A stretch of 6,139 nucleotides of DNA from an uncultured Phaeodactylibacter sp. (GTDB lineage Bacteria > Bacteroidota > Bacteroidia > Chitinophagales > Saprospiraceae), in NCBI GenBank assembly GCA_913062745.1, contig CAJXXJ010000251.1, positions 1 to 6,139 of the forward strand. The letters are read 5' to 3'. The notes below the pieces were generated by a model, which worked only from the letters and a program-made list of their open reading frames with translations, ran no database searches and was not told where the DNA came from. Made by a program: the position numbers and the translations under genes. This document shows, piece after piece, positions 1 to 6,139 of this stretch (the stretch's first letter is position 1; every line of letters begins with the position of its first letter).

Positions 1-411
1 CCCGGAGACCAAAAAGCCTTCTTCTACCCCGTGCCCTTTTTTGTAGGCATAGTAAAATTCAATGCCTAGGCCGACCACGTGGGGGACGATGAAGATCGGG
101 ATAATCTTGATCAAGCCATGGATCAGCTTGAGGTGTACGCCTTCCAAAAAACCAGTGTACTCGCCCAAGGCTACAAAGTGCTGATGCCCGATATTGTAAG
201 TACCGAACAGGTAAAGCACCTGCAGGGCAATCACCACGTGCACCATCTGCCGTTTCAGGTCCATGCCGTCGCGGATGTGCACGCCGTTTTTAGTCACCAT
301 ATTGGGCGTAAATGCAAAGGTGAAGAACGCATCGTAAGCCGTGTGCAGGAAAGGAGATTTCTCCTTGTCCGGCTCGATCTTCTTGAAAAGATTTAAGAGT
401 GTCTTTTTCAT
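1..411 (-). CDS. nqrB: Na+-translocating NADH:quinone reductase subunit B, 5' part (runs off left edge)
   Basis: NqrB is an integral-membrane subunit of the Na+-NQR complex. It carries a covalently bound FMN and forms part of the route that couples NADH oxidation and quinone reduction to Na+ export. I translated the minus strand from the ATG at 411-409 and obtained 137 open codons to the window edge. The family signature HIRDGMDLKR is at residues 45-54, just before a first hydrophobic helix (about 56-72, containing VVIALQVLYLFG). A second hydrophobic stretch is at about 95-120. The last residues, GVEEGFLVSG, match the conserved region that leads into the next helices. The FMN-binding threonine would lie beyond the edge and cannot be checked. 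The gene starts 44 bp after the nqrA stop with only a weak AGAG in front of its ATG, so co-transcription with nqrA is likely. The fragment is collinear with the family, with no frameshift. Identity is secure; only completeness is unknown. Confidence 0.95.
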   Translation of the reverse strand, partial: MKKTLLNLFKKIEPDKEKSPFLHTAYDAFFTFAFTPNMVTKNGVHIRDGMDLKRQMVHVVIALQVLYLFGTYNIGHQHFVALGEYTGFLEGVHLKLIHGLIKIIPIFIVPHVVGLGIEFYYAYKKGHGVEEGFLVSG

Positions 412-455
412 ATCTCTGTTATAGTGAGATTTGGCAATGTTTACTTAATGCTTGC

Positions 456-2105
456 TTAGGATTGCTCGCGCATGTTATCCAGGCCCTGACGCAGTATTTG
501 CTGCACCGGCTGCTTGGACACGCAAACAAATTCACAAAGGGCTACGTCCTCTTCCACGAGTTCTGGCAAGCCCAGCCCTTCCATTTTTTCAAAATCACCG
601 ATCAGAATCGACTTCATCAGCTCCTGCGGATATACATCCATCGGAGTGACTGCCTCGTAATTTCCGGTCACCACGAATGCCCGGCGCTCGCCGTGCGTGT
701 TGGTCTCTGCCTTAAACTTCATATCCGGAATCAGGGCAGAAGGGAAGGTGTTGGAAACACTTGGCGTATTAAAGGACGGCAGCAACCAGCCGAACAGCTG
801 ATAGTCGTCGCCTTCTTCCACCACCGTGATCTGATCATCGTAGAAATTCAGGAACTGATCCTCCAGCTTGCGCTCTCCGCTGAGTACGTCACCAGAGATG
901 TAGCGGACGTGATCGTTCGCGAGGTTATCTTTGAGCAACTCGCTGATGCGAGCGCCTATTTTAGTTCTTACGTACTTCGGAGCTTTCAGCTCAGCACCGG
1001 TCAGAGCGACTACGCGCTCCGCATCAAAGCGCTGCTCCAGGAAAATTTTACCCAGAGTGATGACTTCCTGCACGCCCAGCGTCCATACTTTGCTGTTGAG
1101 GCTCACCGGCTTGATGTGGTGGATTTGCACTCCTACGTTGCCCGCCGGGTGCTTGCCGTGAAACCAGCGCTTCTCCACACCTTCTGCTTCCGCAAAAGCG
1201 GCATGCGGCTGATGGCCCTCCCGTGCATCAAGACCAAGGTATACGCTGCCGCTAGTCAGGTGGCGCAGTGCGTCGAGGCCTTTCTGGAATGCAGCCTCCC
1301 GGCCTTCCACGACCAGGTTGAGGTCCGGAGCGAGTGGCGCAGTATCAAAAGTGGAAATAAAGATATCGCGTGGCACTTCATTCGGGTTCACTACCGTATT
1401 GAAAGGGCGCTGACGAAACAGCGTCCATGCACCGGTATCCATCAGGTAGCTGACCAGGTCTTCGCGCTTGGCATTCTCCAGATCAAATGCTTCCAGCTGA
1501 CGGTACTGCTGCTCTTTGTCCGCCAGGATAGTCACAGCAGTGATAGCACGCTTGGCGCCCCGCTCAATTGCAATAACTTCGCCGCTTACCGGAGCTACCC
1601 ACTTCATGTCCGGCATGCTCTTGTCGAAAAAGATCGGGTCGCCGGCTTTCACTTCGTTGCCTTCTTCCACCAGCAGCTTCGGAATCGGTGAAATGCCGAT
1701 GAAATTGAAAGGCTGCACAGCATAAGTCGTAGCCTGCACGCTCTCGTCAATTTCCGCTTTAGCTTCGCCTTCGAGCGCGATGTCATGCCCGCGCTTCAGC
1801 ACATGCACAGGCTCGTGCTCTGCGTAGGAAGGCAGCTTAGGCCGGAACAAGCTGTTGAACAGACCATTTGAGGAAGGGCTGCTCTCTCCTGAGTCCGAGA
1901 TGTTCGCCTGCTTTGCCTCAATAGCCAACAGGCTGTTGGACACCTGAATGAGGAGGAAAAAGAAAATAAGTACAGCTGCAGCAATCAGGGAGTAGGTCAG
2001 TATAGAACCAAACCCTGCGCCTCCACCACCGTTCTGCGCCCACAGTGCCGGAGCAGAAAGTAGCATGGCGATGAGAAATAAAGCCTTATATGCTGTTTGT
2101 TTCAT
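456..2105 (-). CDS. nqrA: Na+-translocating NADH:quinone reductase subunit A with an extra N-terminal membrane anchor
   Basis: NqrA is the quinone-associated subunit of Na+-NQR on the cytoplasmic face. It is usually about 447 residues and is the one subunit without membrane helices. Here residues 103-549 form a full-length NqrA. They include KRGHDIALEGEA at the start, PKLLVEEGNEVKAGDP and APVSGEVIAIERG in the biotinyl/lipoyl-like barrel (about 142-182), FHGKHPAGNVGVQIHH (315-330), and a C-terminal part with VVTGNYEAVTPMDVYP, LGLPELVEEDVALCEFVC and the final LDNMREQS. Residues 1-102 are additional: a hydrophobic, signal-peptide-like helix (1-24, ending ALWAQ), a Gly-rich turn (26-34), a strong transmembrane helix (about 35-60, containing AAAVLIFFFLLI) and a polar linker rich in Ser/Asn. 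There is no Met codon between residues 15 and 102, so a later standard start would need GTG or TTG, and the frame is open throughout. It precedes nqrB by 44 bp, as in canonical nqr operons. Family assignment is certain; the anchor's role is inferred. Confidence 0.95.
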   Translation of the reverse strand: MKQTAYKALFLIAMLLSAPALWAQNGGGGAGFGSILTYSLIAAAVLIFFFLLIQVSNSLLAIEAKQANISDSGESSPSSNGLFNSLFRPKLPSYAEHEPVHVLKRGHDIALEGEAKAEIDESVQATTYAVQPFNFIGISPIPKLLVEEGNEVKAGDPIFFDKSMPDMKWVAPVSGEVIAIERGAKRAITAVTILADKEQQYRQLEAFDLENAKREDLVSYLMDTGAWTLFRQRPFNTVVNPNEVPRDIFISTFDTAPLAPDLNLVVEGREAAFQKGLDALRHLTSGSVYLGLDAREGHQPHAAFAEAEGVEKRWFHGKHPAGNVGVQIHHIKPVSLNSKVWTLGVQEVITLGKIFLEQRFDAERVVALTGAELKAPKYVRTKIGARISELLKDNLANDHVRYISGDVLSGERKLEDQFLNFYDDQITVVEEGDDYQLFGWLLPSFNTPSVSNTFPSALIPDMKFKAETNTHGERRAFVVTGNYEAVTPMDVYPQELMKSILIGDFEKMEGLGLPELVEEDVALCEFVCVSKQPVQQILRQGLDNMREQS

Positions 2106-2172
2106 CCTGTTATTTTGTTTGCTCGAATCGCTTCATCGCTGACCCGATAATTACGCTTCTCAAAAATCAGGG

Positions 2173-2180
2173 CAAATATA
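2173..2180 (-). promoter_or_regulatory. Candidate Bacteroidota -7 promoter element for nqrA
   Basis: Read on the minus strand this is TATATTTG, a perfect match to the Bacteroidota -7 consensus TAnnTTTG. Transcription would begin near 2167 and give a leader of about 60 nt before the nqrA ATG. No clear -33 TTTG/TTG is visible at the expected distance, only a T-rich run (minus-strand complement of about 2196-2201). It is the best match in the 272-bp gap and is correctly oriented for the operon. Confidence 0.4.
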
Positions 2181-2295
2181 GGAAGCTTTTACTTGAAAAA
2201 AGAAGCTGACATTTGCTTTAGTTCGAAGGCGAGTTTTATTTAGATTTATTCTAAACATGCATTTACCTTCCTTACTATCAACGAGTTATAATCCC

Positions 2296-2332
2296 TACCG
2301 CCCTCAGGGTGAAAACGCCGCGAGGCGGGGTA
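2296..2332 (-). terminator. GC-rich inverted repeat downstream of pnuC, possible weak terminator
   Basis: The outer arms TACCGCC (2296-2302) and GGCGG-gg-TA (2324-2332, two-base bulge) can pair. Alternatively, an inner hairpin CGCC-gcga-GGCG (2316-2327) can form. On the minus strand the inner hairpin is followed by TTTTC. It lies 46 bp past the pnuC stop. The T-tract is short and the inner stem is only 4 bp, so it may be a terminator, an RNA-stabilising structure or chance. Confidence 0.3.
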
Positions 2333-2377
2333 TTTGTCTGAAATCTGCTCCTGCAATTGCCTTTTGCCTACAAGACT

Positions 2378-3022
2378 TTATGAGGCGGAATTTTGTTCGC
2401 CCACATTGCCATTATTGACATCTGCCTGATAAGCCTTCCACCAGGAAAGCAGCGCCAACAGCGCAATAACCGTATAAACCACCATAAGCAGGGCAAATAA
2501 CCAGGCACCACGGCTTACATAAAGCCAGACGTACAGAGCGTCTACCACTATCCAGTACAGCCAGTTATCCAGTACCTTTTGCACCAGCATTAGCGTTGCA
2601 AAAACCGAGAAAACGGTAGTGGTGGCGTCCCAGTAAGTGGCGGCAGCGGGTGTGTATTGTTCGAAGGCGTAGCCGAAAAGGTAAGCGAGCAGGCCGCCGG
2701 CCAACAAGACGAAAAGGTGCTGCTCCCCGCTCAGCCGCCGGATTTTCGCCTCCCCGCCTCCGCTACCGCCGTATTTCCACTGGTACAGCCCGATCGCGCT
2801 CATCACTACGTAGAAAACTTGCAGCAGCGCATCCAGGTACAGCTGATAAAAGGCGAAGGAGGCGTACGCCCAAAGCGAACAGCTGACCATTCCCCAAAAC
2901 CAACACCAGATATACTGACGGGCGGCAAGCACCACATAAACCAGCGCCGTAACGGTAGCCGCCCAGTCTATCCAGCTCAGGGCAGCGGCCTCCCGGCAGA
3001 TATTATCGAGCATTTCTGACAT
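2378..3022 (-). CDS. pnuC: PnuC-family transporter (nicotinamide riboside or related vitamin precursor uptake)
   Basis: PnuC proteins are inner-membrane facilitators that take up nicotinamide riboside. Close relatives take up thiamine or riboflavin. Uptake is driven by intracellular phosphorylation of the substrate. The 214-residue product is close to the usual family length and is almost wholly hydrophobic, with about seven helices. Family-typical features are a WCWFWG segment (39-44), YLDALLQVFY (62-71) followed by GLYQW (78-82), and a second repeat with WDATTTVFSV (131-140), KVLDNWLYWIVVD (149-161) and aromatic LYVWLYV (163-169). The ATG at 3022 is preceded on the minus strand by AAAGAAG about 6 nt upstream, a reasonable ribosome-binding site; Met4 is an alternative start. 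The substrate cannot be told from sequence: no kinase, TonB receptor or NAD-pathway gene lies beside it, and I see no TPP or FMN riboswitch. It is probably expressed alone or by read-through past the terminator just upstream. Confidence 0.9.
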   Translation of the reverse strand: MSEMLDNICREAAALSWIDWAATVTALVYVVLAARQYIWCWFWGMVSCSLWAYASFAFYQLYLDALLQVFYVVMSAIGLYQWKYGGSGGGEAKIRRLSGEQHLFVLLAGGLLAYLFGYAFEQYTPAAATYWDATTTVFSVFATLMLVQKVLDNWLYWIVVDALYVWLYVSRGAWLFALLMVVYTVIALLALLSWWKAYQADVNNGNVGEQNSAS

Positions 3023-3043
3023 AATTGCTTCTTTGCTAGATAC

Positions 3044-3078
3044 AAAAAGGCTTACCGGAATTCATCCTGTAAGCCTTT
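3044..3078 (-). terminator. Strong rho-independent terminator of the PorP/PorE-like unit
   Basis: Perfect 10-bp arms AAAGGCTTAC (3046-3055) and GTAAGCCTTT (3069-3078) enclose a 13-nt loop. GG and CC inside the loop can extend the stem past one mismatch. On the minus strand the second arm runs directly into TTTTT (3048-3044), giving a classic hairpin plus U-tract. It sits 29 bp past the stop codon of the OmpA-family gene and ends about 21 nt before the pnuC ATG, so it either isolates pnuC from the upstream unit or lies in the pnuC leader. Confidence 0.8.
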
Positions 3079-3106
3079 CTGCAGATTATAGCGGCCGGTA
3101 TTGCAA

Positions 3107-5593
3107 CTACCGCACCAATTCAAATTTATACTTTACCGTCTTCATTATCTGCATGCCGTTTTCATCCTCCTCCTGCAGGTAAATGTCGATATCAATGACT
3201 TCGGACTCTTCCTTTTCGGAACTGTCGAAAACGATCGGCAGGCGGCCCTTTTCGCCCGGCTTGAAGGTCTCGCCGGTCAGGTCTTCCTTGAAGGATGTGC
3301 AGTCGCAGGCAGAGATCAGGTCAATCGTAAAGGGCACTTCGCCGGCATTGTAAAAAATGAAGGTATGCTCGCGCTTCCCCCCTTTTTTCACCTTGCCGAA
3401 ATCCACCATCTCTTCGGTAAACTTCATGATGGGCTTGGGCGTGCTCTGCGCTGCGCCGGGCAGGCTGCCGCGGTCCGGGCTTTCCTTTACGCTCTCTTTT
3501 TTCTGAATGCGCTTGATTGTAATCGTCTTTGGCCCTTCCAGAATCGTAAACTCCGTACGGCGGTTCAGGCTGTGGGCGATCTCGCGCTGCTCTTCCGTTT
3601 CCAGCGAGTCGATGAAGCCCGGCGTGAGTACGTCGCCTTCCTCCAGGAAATCGTACCGTGCGGCTTTCTGTGCGTTGACCGTTTGCGGTACGCTTTCGCC
3701 GTAGCCCCGGGCTTCGATCCGTTCGCGCTCGATGCCCTTGCGGGTCAGCCAGCGGCGGGCGGACTCGGCGCGGCGCTGCGAGAGGTTCTCATTGTAGCGC
3801 TCGTCGCCCCGGTTATCTGTATGAGAGCGGAGCTCAATGACCATGCGCTCTTCGCCGGTGCTGTATTCCGTCATTAAGTCGTAAACGACCTGAAGGTCGC
3901 TTTCGGCTTCCTCCTGAATGCGGTCATCGTCGAATTCATACAGGATGTTTTCCAGTACAATCGCCTCGTTGATGAAAAGGGTATCAAACTGCGGCGGGGG
4001 CGGCGGCTTTGGCTTAGCCTTCAGGTAGAATCGGTGTTCCAAAGATTTGGACTCCGTGATTCCGACTGTATTTAGCCGCACGGTATCCGGGAAATAGTCC
4101 GGATGCTGTGCAATCATTATGTATTCGGTCTCGAGTGCCAGGTCAAAGCCGGCTACGTTGGATTTATCGCCGGTGGACTGCGAAGTGGGGTCCCCCTTTG
4201 AAGGCATAAGCAGTACGGTAGAGCCGGTAAGTGGCTTCTTATCTCCTTCGGTAAAGGTACCGACTACAATATCGACCACTACCCGGGCAATATTCACCGT
4301 GTAGATGTCATCGCAGCAGGTGCGGGAGTAAGCAGAGCGACCGTCCGGGCGGTTGGAGGTCAGCATGCCGAAGTAGCCTTCCTCATCCAGCGTAAAGCTA
4401 TAGTCATCGTAGCTCGTGTTGTACCCGCGCCCCATATTGAGCGGTGCACTCCAGGAAGTACCATCCCACTCGGAGTAGAAATTGTCAAACCCGCCCAGTC
4501 CCGGGTGGGTGGTGGAAGAGAAGTAGAGCGTCCCGTCGCGGTAGTAGGGCGTTTCTTCATCGCCCGGCCCGTTGATCGTTGCGCCCAGGTTGACGGGATC
4601 GTCGAATTCGCCTTCGCCGGTTTCTGTGGCGTAGTAGAGGTCAAAGCCGCCGTATCCGCCTTCCATATCTGAAGAAAAGAACAGCACGCGCTTGCCGAAC
4701 AGCTCGCCCGGTGCGGGATGCTTGGCGATGTATTCGCCGTTTACGCCTTTAATTTCTTCAGCGCCTTTCCAGCTGTCGCCGCCGCCCACGCTGTAGAACA
4801 GCTTGCTTTCTTTGATGGTATTGCCCTGCAGCTTAGCGCGGGTGAAGTACATCATGCGCCCATCTTTAGAAAGCGCCACGTTGCTGTTGTGAAATTCCGG
4901 GCGGTTCACCGACTCATCAAGCGCCTGCCGCTCTGTCCATTCGCTGTCGTCGCGGGTGGATTTATAGATTTTGGCGAAAGCCTCCTCCTGCGCTTCTGCT
5001 TCCACATAGATGACGTCTTCTTCTTCCCAGCCGGTAAAGTACACTTCCTTACCATTGGAGGCCAGTGCCGGCGTGTATTCGGAAGTTTTGATGTTAATGT
5101 CGCGGCCGGCATTTTCCACCGTTACGCCTTTCAGATTAGGCGGCAGCTCCTGTGCCAGCTCAATGCCGGATATTTCATTTCGCGCCAGCGTAGTCAGGCT
5201 GTCGCCCGGGTTACTTGCCAGGAACAGCTCCAGTTGCTTTATCGCCTCCTCGTAGTCTTCTCCCATCTTAAGCAAACGGCCGTAGAGGAAACGGGAGCCT
5301 ACTTTTTCGGTATCCTCTGCCCGGCGCAGGATACGACGGTAAGTCCGCTCAGAAGAACGGTAATCCCGAATGTAGAACTGCAGTTCGGCAATCGTATCGA
5401 GCAGGGCGCGGTCTTCACGCTGCTCATAAGCCTGATCGTAGCGCTCGAGGGCATTGACCCAGTCCTTGTTATTATAAGCAATACGGGCAGCTTTGAGGTT
5501 TTGCTCGTAGGAAGACTGCCGGATTGGCTGTGCGGAGAGCACACTGCCCATCAGGACGAAGCACAAGAGCAAAAGTGTAGATGCGTTTTTCAT
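3107..5593 (-). CDS. PorE-like OmpA-family periplasmic protein (TPR, PD40 propeller, OmpA) with C-terminal DUF1573-like domain
   Basis: This is a secreted periplasmic protein likely to anchor a type IX secretion or gliding-related outer-membrane complex to peptidoglycan, as PorE does. The order is: signal peptide 1-22 (KNASTLLLLCFVLMGSVLSAQ); TPR-like helices about 27-149; PD40/WD40-like propeller about 170-435 with repeated strands such as NGKEVYFTG, KDGRMMYFTR, GGYGGFDLYYA and GLGGFDNFYS, closing with CCDDIYTV; carboxypeptidase-regulatory-like Ig fold about 436-525; proline hinge (PKPPPPPQ, about 528-535); OmpA domain about 545-685. The OmpA domain keeps HTDNRG and NENLSQRRAES, including Asp593 and Arg608, the usual diaminopimelate-binding pair, and closes with LNRRTEF. 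Residues about 722-828 resemble DUF1573 (VDFGKVKKGG, FYNAGEVPFTI, ACDCT, FKPGEKGRLPIVFDSSE). Unlike P. gingivalis PorE there is no lipobox. It follows the PorP/SprF gene by 75 bp with no promoter seen between. Family is secure; the exact T9SS role is inferred. Confidence 0.9.
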   Translation of the reverse strand: MKNASTLLLLCFVLMGSVLSAQPIRQSSYEQNLKAARIAYNNKDWVNALERYDQAYEQREDRALLDTIAELQFYIRDYRSSERTYRRILRRAEDTEKVGSRFLYGRLLKMGEDYEEAIKQLELFLASNPGDSLTTLARNEISGIELAQELPPNLKGVTVENAGRDINIKTSEYTPALASNGKEVYFTGWEEEDVIYVEAEAQEEAFAKIYKSTRDDSEWTERQALDESVNRPEFHNSNVALSKDGRMMYFTRAKLQGNTIKESKLFYSVGGGDSWKGAEEIKGVNGEYIAKHPAPGELFGKRVLFFSSDMEGGYGGFDLYYATETGEGEFDDPVNLGATINGPGDEETPYYRDGTLYFSSTTHPGLGGFDNFYSEWDGTSWSAPLNMGRGYNTSYDDYSFTLDEEGYFGMLTSNRPDGRSAYSRTCCDDIYTVNIARVVVDIVVGTFTEGDKKPLTGSTVLLMPSKGDPTSQSTGDKSNVAGFDLALETEYIMIAQHPDYFPDTVRLNTVGITESKSLEHRFYLKAKPKPPPPPQFDTLFINEAIVLENILYEFDDDRIQEEAESDLQVVYDLMTEYSTGEERMVIELRSHTDNRGDERYNENLSQRRAESARRWLTRKGIERERIEARGYGESVPQTVNAQKAARYDFLEEGDVLTPGFIDSLETEEQREIAHSLNRRTEFTILEGPKTITIKRIQKKESVKESPDRGSLPGAAQSTPKPIMKFTEEMVDFGKVKKGGKREHTFIFYNAGEVPFTIDLISACDCTSFKEDLTGETFKPGEKGRLPIVFDSSEKEESEVIDIDIYLQEEDENGMQIMKTVKYKFELVR
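3121..3128 (-). promoter_or_regulatory. Possible -7 element for pnuC inside the end of the upstream gene
   Basis: Read on the minus strand this is TAAATTTG, which fits TAnnTTTG, and it lies about 100 nt before the pnuC ATG. It falls within coding sequence (codons for Tyr-Lys-Phe-Glu), so the match may be only a by-product of the protein. No -33 element is evident. If it is active, the hairpin at 3044-3078 would fall in the pnuC leader. Confidence 0.2.
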
Positions 5594-5612
5594 AGATGGT
5601 CTTATGATTTTT

Positions 5613-5618
5613 CCTCCC
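5613..5618 (-). promoter_or_regulatory. Shine-Dalgarno-like GGGAGG set unusually far from the start codon
   Basis: The minus strand reads GGGAGG here, followed by AAAAATC and 12 more bases before the ATG at 5593-5591. The 19-nt gap is too long for normal Shine-Dalgarno use. No in-frame ATG, GTG or TTG lies nearer; an ATC and an ATA are in frame 5 and 4 codons upstream. The ATG at 5593 is kept because it opens a proper signal peptide. Confidence 0.3.
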
Positions 5619-5668
5619 TGCTTAACGCGGAAAGGGAATCGATCTTCATTAAGAAACTGTTAAACTAC

Positions 5669-6139
5669 TTAGAACTTCGGGCACAGGATAGCAGGCTTGA
5701 TCGCCGGCTCTTTGTAAATCCGGAAAATGTAAAAAGCGGCTACCTCGAAAGCGCCCTGATAATCCGTCGCTACATTATACATGGAGGTATTCACATCAAA
5801 GGAGGCCGCTACCCGCAGCGGGCCGTAATCCATGCCCAGCAGTATTTCAGCGGCATCGCCCACGCGGTACCCCAGGCCAAAGTTCAGCCGTGCCTCTTCC
5901 TGCGGGTTGATATCCTTAAGCTTGAGCCCTGCCCAGGCCTGTACGTTAAGCTCGCTCGCACTGCCGGTAGTCTGGTACAGCGCAGTAGGCGCCAGCGACC
6001 AGTTTTCGTTCAGCGCAAACTCGTAGCGGGAGTGGACGGTGAACAGCATCGGGCGGTTTTCAAAATCCAGGCTGATCGTATCGTTGCCCGAAGTCGGCGT
6101 AGCGTTTCCGAAAAGGTATTCCGGCTGATTGATGCGGCC
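5669..6139 (-). CDS. PorP/SprF-family type IX secretion outer-membrane protein, C-terminal part (runs off right edge)
   Basis: PorP/SprF proteins are outer-membrane barrels that work with the type IX secretion and gliding machinery. SprF is needed for surface delivery of the adhesin SprB, and PorP is a core component in P. gingivalis. The window holds 156 residues and the stop. The reading frame is open to the edge, upstream of the internal Met at 6049 (NQPEYLFGN lies before it), so the gene clearly starts outside. Supporting features are the family-typical NQPEYLFG segment, alternating amphipathic strands such as HSRYEFALNENWSLAPTALY, LNFGLGYRVGDAAEILLGMD and PLRVAASFDVNTS, the GAFEVAAFYIFR strand, and the characteristic end PAILCPKF. 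The 75-bp gap to the PorE-like gene shows no clear promoter or terminator, so the two are probably one operon and their products may act together. It could be a substrate-specific paralogue (SprF-like) rather than the core PorP. The missing upstream gene would help decide. Confidence 0.92.
   Translation of the reverse strand, partial: GRINQPEYLFGNATPTSGNDTISLDFENRPMLFTVHSRYEFALNENWSLAPTALYQTTGSASELNVQAWAGLKLKDINPQEEARLNFGLGYRVGDAAEILLGMDYGPLRVAASFDVNTSMYNVATDYQGAFEVAAFYIFRIYKEPAIKPAILCPKF

Larger units (their letters stand above)
2106..2377. other. Intergenic region between pnuC and nqrA
   Basis: This 272-bp gap has no coding potential that I can support. It is AT-rich near nqrA and holds the candidate -7 element at 2173-2180. 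It also has a small AT-rich inverted repeat (TTTAG at 2239-2243 with CTAAA at 2251-2255) and a GC-rich inverted repeat around 2296-2332. I recognise no known riboswitch consensus. It probably contains the end of the pnuC transcript and the promoter of the nqr operon. Confidence 0.6.

Noticed and set aside
79..396. A 105-codon plus-strand open frame at the left edge
   Set aside because: It is antisense to nqrB, which is unmistakable from its HIRDGMDLKR motif and its position after nqrA.
399..1691. A 430-codon open frame on the plus strand
   Set aside because: It lies wholly antisense to nqrA, whose protein matches the family along its full length. The plus-strand product shows no recognisable domain and is rich in His and Cys, as expected of a reverse-complement shadow.
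2239..2255. AT-rich inverted repeat TTTAG/CTAAA
   Set aside because: The stem is only 5 bp with a 7-nt loop and no T-tract or known operator pattern; such a repeat is expected by chance in AT-rich intergenic DNA.
3023..3106. A vitamin riboswitch (TPP, FMN or NAD type) controlling pnuC
   Set aside because: The 84-bp gap is too short for TPP or FMN aptamers plus expression platform, and none of their conserved boxes can be seen; the region is mostly taken up by the terminator hairpin.
3101..3877. A 258-codon open frame on the plus strand
   Set aside because: It is antisense to the OmpA and DUF1573-like coding part of the PorE-like gene, has no recognisable motif and is explained by GC-biased codon use of the true gene.

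Overview
The window looks like chromosomal DNA of a member of the Bacteroidota, probably a marine or saline Saprospiria/Lewinella-type lineage. This is inferred from gene content: a PorP/SprF-family protein next to a PorE-like OmpA protein (type IX secretion, a Bacteroidota system), Na+-translocating NADH:quinone reductase genes, signal peptides ending in the Ala-Gln style common in this phylum, and promoter-like TAnnTTTG elements with little Shine-Dalgarno signal. All five genes lie on the minus strand, so transcription runs from right to left.

Right part (3107-6139): the C-terminal 156 residues of a PorP/SprF-family outer-membrane protein run in from the right edge. They are followed 75 bp later by an 828-residue periplasmic protein built as signal peptide, TPR, PD40/WD40-like propeller, carboxypeptidase-regulatory-like domain, OmpA peptidoglycan-binding domain and a C-terminal DUF1573-like domain. 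The first five parts match the PorE architecture of the type IX secretion system. The DUF1573-like tail is an addition. The pair probably forms one transcription unit that ends at a strong hairpin/T-tract at 3044-3078.

Middle (2106-3106): a PnuC-family vitamin/nucleoside-precursor transporter gene begins only 21 nt after that terminator. A 272-bp gap then separates it from the next operon. The gap carries a GC-rich inverted repeat and a good -7 promoter candidate for nqrA.

Left part (1-2105): nqrA and the start of nqrB, the first two genes of an nqrABCDEF-type operon whose remaining genes would lie beyond the left edge. NqrA is normally a soluble peripheral subunit of about 447 residues. Here it carries an extra N-terminal segment of about 100 residues, made of a signal-peptide-like helix and a second transmembrane helix, which would tether it to the membrane. 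This is the most unusual feature of the window. I see no mobile element, CRISPR array, tRNA or rRNA.
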